From Asterias amurensis (taxonomy: Eukaryota; Echinodermata; Asteroidea; Forcipulatida; Asteriidae): a stretch of 64,000 bases of DNA. Location of the stretch: NCBI RefSeq assembly GCF_032118995.1, contig NC_092648.1:5409001-5473000 (forward strand), given 5' to 3'. Position 1 is the first letter of the stretch, and every line of letters begins with the position of its first letter. Shown here in pieces: positions 22,341 to 34,300 of the stretch. The position numbers and the translations under genes were made by a program. The notes under the pieces were generated by a model. The model did not search any database. It was not told the DNA's origin and saw only the letters and a program-made list of their open reading frames with translations.

Positions 22341-25300
22341 CTGAAAGACAGATAAAAAACAAAATCAAGCATTAACGGGTTTGGGCACTTTTTGCACGAC
22401 ATAAAATACAACTTCCACAAGTTTACATTAAACTTATACGGTTGAAAGATAACAATAGAAGAAAACTTCCCTTACAATAGTACTTGTGGAGGTGCTGTTT
22501 TCTTTGAGAAATGAGTAAAACAAATTCATGAAAGTAATTTTTGTCTCAGGAGACAAAAAAACTATTTTAGCATGTCGTCAGATTTACGCGAATCTCCTTA
22601 AACCTTGCTAAGTGATTTTCACTTTTTTTTCTAAAAAACTTGACGACTAATGAAGCTGAAACTTCTACAGGTAAATTAAAAACATACATGTTCAATTTAT
22701 GCCAAGGAAAAACTTGATCTAAAAAAGGTATCAAAACCCTTTGACTGTTTCAACTCGCACTAATTTCCTAAAACAATGACTGGAACAACACCGGTATCTA
22801 TACAAACTAATTCTACACATCATACGGGGGCAGGTCTGGAATTCCATCTTAAAGGCAGTGGACACTATTGGTAATTACTCCAAATAATTATTAGCATAAA
22901 ACCTCATTTGGTAATGAGTAATGGGGAGAGGTTGATGGTATAAAACATTGTGAGAAATGAAGCATCTGAAAGCACACAACTTCGTGTGACAAGGTTTTTT
23001 TTCCTTTTTCATAGTTATCTCGCAACTCCGACAACCAATCAAGCTCAAATTTTCACAGGGTTGTTATTTTATGCATATGTTGAGATGCTAACAAGCTTTA
23101 TGAAATTGGACCCAGGTCTGCAGGGGTGTGATTGGATATGTACCTGATGTGGAGTAAAGGTTTGGACATGTTGTAACATTGGTATCCTCATGTCTGGACT
23201 CATCTCAAATACATTCTTGAGCTGTTCCACAGAGAGCTGTAGAAGCACCTGGAAAGACTGCGGTTTCGTGCGCTGTGGGAAAAAGACAAATGTGCAACAA
23301 AACAAACTTCAGTTAGAACTTTGTTATCAAGGAGTGTGAGACAGACACAACAAAATTAATCCATGAAAACTTGTTTTGAGAAAAGATTTGAGTTTTGTGG
23401 TACAAACACAAGATCTAAGATTAATTGGTAGAGAGTTCCAGATACGTGGTGCAGCTGAAGAAAAAGACACCAATCACCCCTGGAGTATAATCAAACAATC
23501 AAACGGATCCCAAAACCAAAGGTTTACTTTGCCTTAAAAAGGTGAAAAACCACAACTTACCTCGCAACATTTGACAAATCCTTCCCACACCTTGGGGAAT
23601 TTCCAGACCTGTTTGACGATGAGTCGTTGTAGGATGTTCATGACGAAGCCACTTAACCTCGGGTACATACCCAGGGATTGAATGACTGTACGCATCAGGA
23701 GAGTTGGAATGGTGGTCTGTTCCATTAGTTGCTGCATGACCACAGCTAGGACCTCCTGGGTGTAGATGGCCTTCTCATTGAAACACAAGCTGGTGGCTGT
23801 TGGAGGAGGGAGGTAACCAGTGATAAATGCCACATTAAAGGCTGTGGATACTATTGGTAATTACTCAACATAATTATTTGCATAAAACCTTACTTGGTAA
23901 CGAGTAATGGGGAGAGGTTGATAGTGTAAAACATTGTGAGAAACGGCTCCCTCTGAAGTAGCATAGTTTTCGAGAAAGAAGTAATTTTCCATGGTATATA
24001 GTCAGAGTGTTGTTGATTAGAGGAATCTTTATTCGGTATATAAAAGAAATATCGACTTATTATTATGTTATTATTACTAATTGGTGAACAGTTACAACTA
24101 TAGGCCCTCGGTGATGTCAAAACCATGGCTATGCCCTCAGCTTCGCTTCAGGCATAGCCATGGTTTTGACATCACCTTGGGCCTATAACTTTTACTGTGC
24201 CCCTCATAGCAGTCAATATTACCATGTCTTTACTAACAATAATGAAACTAGTTTGGTAACAAGCTTCCCAACAACCTAGAGACAGAAACACATGGGAAGC
24301 ATAACAGCAAAATGACATACAAAACAAAGTGGCGTATGTATTCATGCCATTGAATACAGTACAGTGGGCTTTTATAAAGAGCCATTTCATTTAGACAGAC
24401 AATAGCAATGCAAATAATACAACAAATGAAGAAAAGCAATTTACAAAAAAAAACGAAGGAAAAAAAAAAATTTTTTTAAGTGCTTTCTTAAAGGCAGTGG
24501 ACACTATTGGTAATTACTCAAAATAATTATTAGCATAAAACCTTACTTGGTGACGAGTAATGGGGAGAGGTTGATGGTATAAAACATTGTGAGAAACGGC
24601 TCCCTCTGAAGTGACATAGTTTTCGAGAAAGGAGTAATTTTCCACGAATTTGATTTCGAGACCTCAGGTTTAGAACTTGAGGTCTCAAAATCAACCATCT
24701 AAACGCACACAACTTATTATCTCGCAACTTCGACCACCAATTGAGCTCAAATTTTCACAGGTTGGTATTTTATGCATATGTTGAGATACACAAAGTGAGA
24801 AGACTGGTTTTTGACAATTACCAATAGTGTCCAGTGTCTTTAAAAATAGGCAGTGAATTGGAGGTGCATGTGGTGATGGGAAGATGGTTCCACAGTCCTG
24901 GAGTGGCTAAAGAAAATGATTTACATGAAGCAGATTGAGATTTGCTGATTGGTTTATTTAGCAAGACGTTTTTTTTCTGATGCTGAGCGAAGCCCAACCC
25001 TAGTTTGAATGTAGAAAGAAAAACAAGATGCCAGATATGCTGGTGCAAGTCCATTTAAGCATTTATGATAGATGTTCTTTGTATGTAAAAACATGTGCGT
25101 GACATCAGAGTCCCTGTAGCGTTTTGCGTTATGCAGGGGGTCTATTGCACATTTTCTAGACACATCAACTATGGATGACCTGTAGCAGTGTACCTGTGCA
25201 GCCTGCAAAGCCTCAAACTTTGCTGTTAAAGGGGTACAGCAATTTTCCTCTGACAAGGGTTCTATTAACATAACCAATCTAACCATACCTTTAATGATGG

Positions 25301-28300
25301 ATTTAATATCACACTTGGCTGTATCAATGTTGTGCAGCGCAATGAGTAGTTCGGCTGGTGTCAGTGGGCTCTGACCGGCACTGTTATCCCCCTGGTGGCT
25401 CATCAGTAGACGATGGAATACCTCCTTCACTACGATGGGGTTCAGTTTGATCAACTTAGGCAGGGCAGCTATCACCTCTTTCTGGATGGTGAAAATACAG
25501 CATGGATTAGTAATAGTCATAAAAACTGCACCCAACAAAACCTTAAAAACAAAAGCGTACGGTAAAAGAGCCTTTGCTTTCAGCGCACCCACCCTTTTCC
25601 TGCTACCCTCCGTTCTCAGATAAACCCGGACCTCTTCAAATCACATCTCAAAACCCACCTATTCACTCAATCTCTTTTGTAATCTTTTACTGCTTAGTTT
25701 ATTTGTTGCTTTCTCTTGTATAGATGTGTTTATTTGTTTTGTAAAGCGCATTGAGAGTACTTGCAGTACTGAATTGCGCTATGTAATTATTATTAAAAAT
25801 ATCAACTCATGCGCTATAGACATGTACGCTTTCAAATTGGGGCAAATTGTTTAACATCCACAGGAACAATATCAGTGAACAGCAACTGTCCAGGGCCCAA
25901 GTTCATGTTGCTTAGATATTTTCTGTGACATGGTATTTTTGCTAATAACTTTATTCTAGTAAGCAGCAATAATAATAATAATAATAATAACCCGTTTTTA
26001 TATAGCGCTTTTCACACCCGGAGGGCGTCCCAAAGCGCTTCACATTATTACCCCTGGTCACTGGGCCTTAATTCACTCCTTAAACCATCTCAGCTCCCTG
26101 GTAGGGAGTATGCAGCCTGTGCAACATTAATATGCGCTACTCGGCTAAATCAACCACAAGAACCACCTCTGCCCTCACAGGTACCCATTTACCCCTGGGT
26201 GGAGAGAAGCAATTATAGTTAAGTGTCTTGCTCAGAGACACAAGTGTCACGACCGGGAATTGAACCCACACTCTGCTGAACAGAAGCATCAGAGCTTGAA
26301 TTCGGTGCTCTTATCCGCTCGGCCACGACACCCCGCAATTTGTTGTGCTTATCTTCTTTTTGTGCTTAAGCAGCTCTATGAAATTAGGCACAGGTTCTAC
26401 TGCTATGGGGCTAATGGAAAAGGTACATGTATGATAGATACCACATTAACTATATGACCATTCATTATCTACTATCTGGTTTTGCAAAATGAAAATGGCC
26501 TTGCCCTCTGGAAGATGTAATTCAAGGCCTGACTGGGCGAGTCAGATCAAAGGTTTGCGATGACCTTTAGACTTCAGTTGATGACCTCTGACCTCTTACC
26601 TTTTCTAATCCAATTAGGACTGGAATGAGAAAGCGGACGTCAGACACTCTCTTGAGGTAGAGATCTCGGACTCGCTTCACAAGATCCTGAGACGGTGGGG
26701 CTAGATTAGAAGGACACAGGAAACACATTTAAACATGGCGATGATACAGGCATGTCATCAGCAAGATCATTAATTGAAAGTTCATGATTGTAATGATCAA
26801 AAGGCCAGTGAATGAAAAGTGCATATTCATTTGTAAACAACAATAAAGCAAAACAACAATTGTATGTTTTACATTATACACATATTGATTGGCAATGAGG
26901 TTTGGCCGAGGATAATAGGTCCCTCTTCTGGTCACTCAAAGTCCCTTGGGGGAATAGACTTTCACTAGTTACCGAATTATGCCGGTCAGTATGTGTTTGA
27001 TAAAACAGCTCAGTCTTAAATGTGAAATAAGAAAAGAAATTTGGAAAAGAGAGGAAGTTTTTTAGTTGCTGTTCAGGGTTCACGTCAAGAGAGGGCGCTG
27101 AAACCAGGCACTAAATTATTCCTGCAAAACACGCGCGCGCGATCACTAGACTATATATTAGTTCACCCAACATGACCGCGTTTCAGCCAACCAGAATACA
27201 GAACAAGCATGAGGTGTGTTATAAATAAAAGTAATGCCTCTTTTCGCCAAATGTTATAAATTGCATTTCAATGGGCGTACCTTTATCTGTGAGAATATGA
27301 AGCATTCTAGTGACGAGTGTTTCCGCTCCTTTGGGGCAATTCTCAACCAGGAGAAGGAGCTCTGGGGATGACATACCCATCCCTCGTACCTGGGGGAGGG
27401 GGGGGGGGGGGAGAGATACAACTTAAAAACAACTATGTACAATCGTTGCTCATTATCAACCCAACAAACCTATGGGGTAGAATTTGATGTTAGAGACGCA
27501 GCAAAAAAAAAAACCAAACAAACAAAGAAACTCAACAAAGAACAAACAATAAAGGTGTTACCACAAACATCTTTTAGGAATATACTTCCACATAAATGGT
27601 CATGCAATTAAAAGTACTGAATTGAGACTAAAAATATTCAAGATCAAGTACTACTTTTACTTACCGGGGCTTCAAGAACTCGAAGAACTGTTCTCTTGAT
27701 AAGAGCTGAGGTGCTAACATACACTGTAGCAAGCCTGAACAAATCAAATAAAACATTTATAAAGTCTGAAGTGAAAACTATAGATACAATGGGTTAGTCC
27801 CAATGTTACAAAGCCGCTAAGTACACAAGTGTGCTTCGAAATTTGCAGGTAACCAGCCAAAATATCAGTTATTGTACATTGTTTGATACTGGTTATCAAC
27901 TTAAATATAATAATAAGTTTTAATGTAACAAATTTTACAATAACATTTTACAGTATCGATGCGGTTTTCATTAGTGCCAAGTCGTCGATTTCACAAAACT
28001 CTTCCTAACTTAAAACTAATCTTAGGACTTAGGACGAGTCCCAACCCTGCACTGTAGCATGCAGACCTTAAGATTAATTCTAAGTTAGGACGAGTTACTC
28101 ATCCTAACTCGAGATAAGACGAGTCCTAACTCTTTGTGAAATCGACCCCTGGTCATTGGGCCGATAACATTCTTTTAATCTTTCTCAGCTTTCTAGGGAT
28201 TATACAACCGCAGGCTGCTGTGGCATCCAAAGGCTTTTTCAAACACAACATAATAATAATAAGAATAATAATTAACCATTTTTATGTAGCGCATAACACA

Positions 28301-31300
28301 TAGTGATTGTTTATCTGTCTCCAGGCTTCTCAACACAAGCCTTGGCTTCTAGATGATGCCTCCATACTTAATAATATATTATTCTCTGCCTTGTAAAAAA
28401 GCATTGTTTATTGGTTACTCCTCTATAAATTATTGTTTGTACTGTTTTCATGAAGTTTGGAAATAAATGTAAGTTTGAACTGAATTGAAAACACTAAACA
28501 TGTTTCTATGCACTGTAGAGAAAAAAAAAGACAACAGAATACTACAAGATGTACTAGGTATCAAACAAAACAGCATGAATTAAACGTTAAATAAGTGCGT
28601 CTTAAAAGCAATCTTAAACTTAACAAAGGAATCAATGTTTTTTTAATGTTCCGGGAGTTTGTTCCATAAGGTTGAGGCAGGCTGAGAGAAGCTGCATTCA
28701 CCAACCTTTATCATCTACATTTCAGAGATGGTATTTTTTTTAAATAATAAATAAACTGTCTGGGTAGATTTTAAATGTTTTAAGGTTGAACAAAAAAAAT
28801 GACAAGAACGGGATTTGAACCAACAACCTGCAGACCAACATGCCGGTGTTCTACCAACTGAGCTATCTAGAACTATGCTGGTGGTCTAGCTGGCAAAATT
28901 TTTTATGGGGGGCTAGATAGCTTAGATGGTAGAGTAGAGTGCCAGCACGTTATTCCTGAGGTTGTTGGATCAAATCACGCTCTAGTCAATTTGTCTTTGT
29001 TCATTCACAAATAATTTTCTTTCCTGATGACTCCCCATCAAAACAAGAATAATAAAATAATGACCAACTTACCCATGGATAAGTTTATGATTGCTAGGCA
29101 ACAGAGCTAGATAGAGATACAGACATAGCTTGATGGACGGCTCAGCCCAGGCAGTGCCTACTTCCTCTGATTCAGGGTTCTCAGAGGTACGTTTAACGAG
29201 GGCTGCACTTGGTAACTCAGTCAGTAGGAGTTGCAGACATTTACTGGCAAAGCTCTGTAAGGTTGAAAATTATCATTATCAGATTATTAAAAAAAAACAA
29301 AAAAAAAAAAACAAAAAACAGTACACAGACATGATATTTGGTCCTCGGGAAAAATTTGGAAAATTTCACTACGGAAAAGGGCTGACCTACAAGTACACAT
29401 GGTGTTGACTTTAATTTCATTTTCAGACTATTTGATTACAATTTTTCAGATTTGTCTCAGGGGTAACAAAAATGGGAGATCAGAATAAAGTAGAAAGAAT
29501 ATCATGCCTGCGTACAAACACAAACAAGAAATGTGTGTGCACATACATCTATTGCACAAACACCTAAAAAAAATTCATCAAGACATTATTTTTGGTGTCT
29601 TTCCCTGCAGTTACCTCCTCTAAAGTTATTTTCATAAATCAGAAAATAAATCTGGTCAGAATTGAAAACTTTTTACCATTAAATCAGAAAATACCTTCTG
29701 GATAGAACTGAATTCATTAGGTGAGGTTTGTGGAGGCCCCTTGTGCAAATCTCTTTTGAGTGGAATTGGTTCTGAAAAGAACCATTCAGAACCAATACTA
29801 CTCCAAAGAGAGATTTTCACATGGTGCTACTGCAAATCACACCCAACTATACTCCCACTACGCAAAGTTTCAAATCCTACTTAGAATTTAGTTCCTTTTT
29901 CCGATTATGCAAAATAGACTTTTAAGTCATTTAAGTCTTATTTTAAAGGGAGATTACAAAGCCTGTAATACCTCAATGGTTTCCTTGAGATCCTGCCTCT
30001 CATACAGTCTTTTGACGTACTGCGTGGCCTGTGACCTGACCTCTGTGCGCTCATGAAAGGTCAGGTCAAGAAGCTCCATCAAGTATCGCTTGATATCCGC
30101 AGGTCGCTTCAGTATCAGCTCACGCAGAGCGTGCATACCCGTGAAAAAATGCGTCTAGATAGAGGGGGGGGGGGGAAATGTACACAAACCATTAGAAATT
30201 AATTGGAAAGTAAGTTTGAAGCCTTAACATCGTTAAAACATTGTTATTATTACATGGCACATTTTCATAAACTGCTTGGAGTCACTACCAGACACACTGA
30301 GTGAAGGCGATAAGTGAACAACGCACGGGACCTACGGCTTTAAGTCCCAACTGAAGGATGAAGCAGTAGTGGTCAAGTGTCTTGCTTAAGGACACAAGTG
30401 TCAAGATCAAGACTGAAAAACCCACACTCTGCTGATCAGGAACCTCGGAGCATGGGTCCAGTACGCTTAACGCTCGGAGTGTCTTGGTTTCATCTTGGTT
30501 TCAGATGTCGATCTTGTCTTGAGCTCAACCTAATGTAAGTAATGTTTAGTTCGTATGTCTGAAACCATCATTTATTTGGGTCGACCTAGAGTCACTCCTA
30601 ATCTATTTCGTTCTGCGCGACTCTGGCGCGCCTGTCTGAACAGGGTGTTGGGCACCCTATAAGTACTTTTTAAAATATTATTATATTACAAGAACGGTGA
30701 ATAGAAACCAATGAAAAGCCCTGAAGTCTTACCTCATCTTCACAAAACTTTCGAATGACTTTCAGGGCTCTCTCTGTAATTAATGGAGCTTCCATTACTA
30801 GGCGAGTGAACAACCTATGTAAAAAGAAATAGACAGTTAAAGAAGTCAAATTAAATACACTATAAAGCTAATTAGTATAAACTGAATCATGAACAGGGAT
30901 GTGATAGGCTGTTGAAAATAAACTATAAGCAAAAAGCGTGAAAGCTTGCGGGCGCAAAGCGTGAAAGCTTGTGAGCGCAAAGCGTGAAAGCTTGCGAGCG
31001 CAAAGCGTGAAAGCTTGTGAGCGCAAAGCATGAAAGCTTGCGAGCGCAAAGCGTGAAAGCTTGCGAGCGCAAAGCATGAAAGCTTGTGAGCGCAAAGCGT
31101 GAAAGCTTGCGAGCGCAAAGCGTAAAAGCTTGCGAGCGCAAAGCGTGAAAGCTTGCGAGCGCGGAAGCCTCCAAGTGCGAAGCCTGCTTACATACATTTA
31201 TCTTAGTTTTTGAAAGCCCTACTCTGCATTCAGGGGTGTTCCATTATGGTTTTTATCCTCATTTTCTGATGAATGTTATCTTATTTATGAAAAAACTGTT

Positions 31301-34300
31301 TTGGGGTCGAAAAAACCCCAAACAGATTTCCAGTTAAAAGCGGAGAAATCACATCCCTGTATGAACCAGGACACCCTAATCAAGAAAACGCCTTTATTAC
31401 TTATATTATTATTAGTTTCTTACCCATCTCGCTGGTCCGGTCTCTCCAGCAGCGTCATCAGCATGGCGCATAGAAGCTTGTCATATCGATTCATAGTGAC
31501 TTCTTGTTCCAGGAAGCGTGGCATGTAACCCTGGTAGTTGGAGTACTCTTGATACAGCCAAGCAAAGGCAAGCTCAGAGTGGGCTCGAAGGTCCTCAAGA
31601 ACGTGGGTCTTAAGCACTGGGTTATGGAGAAAAGGAGTCCTCTTTATATAACAGTTTCAAATCTAACTGCCTTTTAAAGGCACTACAGCCGATTTCACAA
31701 AACGCTAGGATTAACCCTATCTCGAGTTAGGACGAGTAACCCGTCCTAACTTAGGACGGGTTCAATGCGTCCTAACGTTTTTGGGTACGGAACTTAACTC
31801 ATCCTATGATAAATCCTAAGTTAGGAAGAGTTTGGTGAAATCGACGGCAGGGCACACTTGGTAATATTGACAATTCTCACTTTTGTGTATCCCAACATAT
31901 GCATACAATAACAAATCTGTGGATTTTTTTTACTCAGTTGGTCATCTAAAAGTTGCAAGAGAATAATGACAGAAAAAAACACCCTTGTTGCACATTTGTA
32001 TGCACAATATCTAATACTATCAACAGCTCTCTATTGCTCGTTACCAAGCAAGTTTTTATCCTAAAAAGTATTTTGAGAAATTATATTTCAAGGTTTAAAA
32101 AAAGGAATATGAAATTCGTCTTACTTGGAAAGAGATCACCACCAAACTGAGTGACAAGGCCCACAAGAATCTTGATCCTAGCCTGGGGTGCACCTCCCTG
32201 CAGACACAGCTCTGGAACAGAAACAATACAATACGTTACAATATCAAATATTTTAGTGAGAAATAACATTTTTCTCAAAAACGATGTTACATCAGAGGGA
32301 GCCGTTCCTCACAATGTTTCATACTATCCACATCTCTCCATTGATCGTTATCAAATTGTTCATCTATACTATTAAAAGCGTAACCTGCGCCATCTTGGAT
32401 TGAAAATTAGAAGGTCCAGTGGTATGGCATCCTTGTGGAATCCAACACGGTTATGTGTGTGGAATTCAATACGTTTGTGTGGTTTCAGACGTCGGGTTGC
32501 AAGTCTGCAAAACCCGGATCCAAATTTGCACTTACAAGTCATGTGATTGGAGGAAGTTTGGGCGGCGACCGTGCGTCAACCACTAGTCGATGTTGTTACC
32601 AGACTTCCTAGAAATCTTTCTGACAGGCGACTCATTGGACAGTGTTTCGCAGATGGTGCTCCGGATTGGTTCATTAATTGCCCCTTGCCTGCCACCCGCC
32701 ATTCGATCCACCCTTTTTGGTCAGGTTACTTTCGTGTTGTACTAAGCATGGTTCTCCGGATTGGTTCATTCATTGCCGCGCAGGGTCGAAAGGGTCGAAG
32801 AGGCTGGGTGCCAGGACAAAACCGAAACCAATCTCACGAATTTGCATTGAATGGATGAAGTACCGTAGATTGATGTTTCGCAGGTGACCATGTGTCAACC
32901 ACTGGTCGACGTTGTTATCAGACTTCCTAGAAATCCTTCTGACAGGTGACTCATTTGTTGAAAAGATTAAATGGAGAATATTTATAAAAAAGCATTCACT
33001 TCCAAACGGTATGAGAATTATCATGATGGACAAGGATGGGATCAAACGGAAGCTTTATAATTTGGAAACATTGGGTAGGGCCAGCTATAGGTTGGAAGGT
33101 GAACTTTACAATTAACAACATTTTGGGGTGGGGGGGGGCCTTACACAAAGAGCCATTCTGGTCAGTGTATTGTGAGTGGTGTGTTGTCTGGTTTGAGACA
33201 GGCCACCTGTTGCTTGGTGAAGTAGGTCGCCGTGGGACCACTTTAGGTTGACAGTGGGTGGCGACCTCGGACTTACAAAATCTCCATACAGAAATTGCAC
33301 TATTGATGCAAAACGTATCTTGCTGTTTTTAAACTATGGACACTATCTTTTGCCAGTAAACTCAAATGAGTACATGAATACTGTTTTAGAATACGGTCTG
33401 TTCATGGAGGTATAATTATTGTTGCAGTTTCAGAGTTTAACCGTCGTCTAGGAGTAAGGAATGGCATCCCGCTAGTGCTATCAATTATTTTGAGAAATTA
33501 ACAATAGTGTCCAGGGCCTTTAAATTGAATTAATTTGTTCCTCATAATTATTTGATACTTACTTTCACAGTCTATAATTCTTGAGAGTGCTCCGCTGACC
33601 AACTGATTGGCCACTACGGGTTCCAGGGGCACTGTGACATCATTCAGCTTGAATTGCTTCATTCTAGCCCTGGGTTTAGGAACGCCTTGAGGAGCTTGGA
33701 AAGGAAGACCTGGCTTCTTCCGACCTTCCTCTTCCGTCCCTCCTTAAATTGAAACAACAAAATAATAATTAGCCTGGTAACTGGGCCCAATCATTCCATC
33801 TCAGCTCCCTGGGGAGTATACAGCCTTGTGCAACAAATAAGCTTATGGTTAAGTGTCTTGCTCAAGGACACAAGTGTCACAACCGGGATTCGAACCACCA
33901 CTCTACTGATCAAACACCAGAGCTTGAATCCGGCGCTCTTAACCGCTCCCGATAATATTAATACTATGAATATAATTCCTCATTGGAAAAGCCAAAGGCT
34001 GAAATATCCTAACTCAACATAATAGAGCTTCTCAATCAGAAAGCATTGATTTATACTAATCTACAGAGTTTATACTAATCTACAGAGTTGACTATGTTGA
34101 AGAATGAGTTGATGATCTCACCTAGTACTGGGATACCAGTCGGCTTCTGGTTCTTGCTCTTGTTTTCTTTGTCAGCAGCCTCAGCATCCTCCTACGATAA
34201 CAAACAACAAAGTTTTTTACCCATAAACCGATGTGTGTTCTGTTAGCACTGTATACTCGCTGCATGGGTAATAATAATAATAATATTCTTTATCGCCCAT

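Noticed and set aside
24954-25592. 212-codon minus-strand frame as one symplekin exon
   Set aside because: Only 25289-25481 matches symplekin. The frame runs through a GT donor into a LINE fragment, and the next symplekin exon (23561-23796) continues the protein in phase.
28796-29010. Pair of tRNA genes
   Set aside because: They are tRNA-like heads with a common SINE trailer (CTAGTCAATTTGTCTTTG), within an intron, without sound acceptor stems.
30846-31197. Three overlapping minus-strand frames of 83-109 codons
   Set aside because: They are all readings of one 23-bp tandem repeat.
32547-32858. 103-codon plus-strand frame inside the Helitron
   Set aside because: It shows no Rep, helicase or captured-gene similarity that I can recognise and lies across diverged internal repeats.
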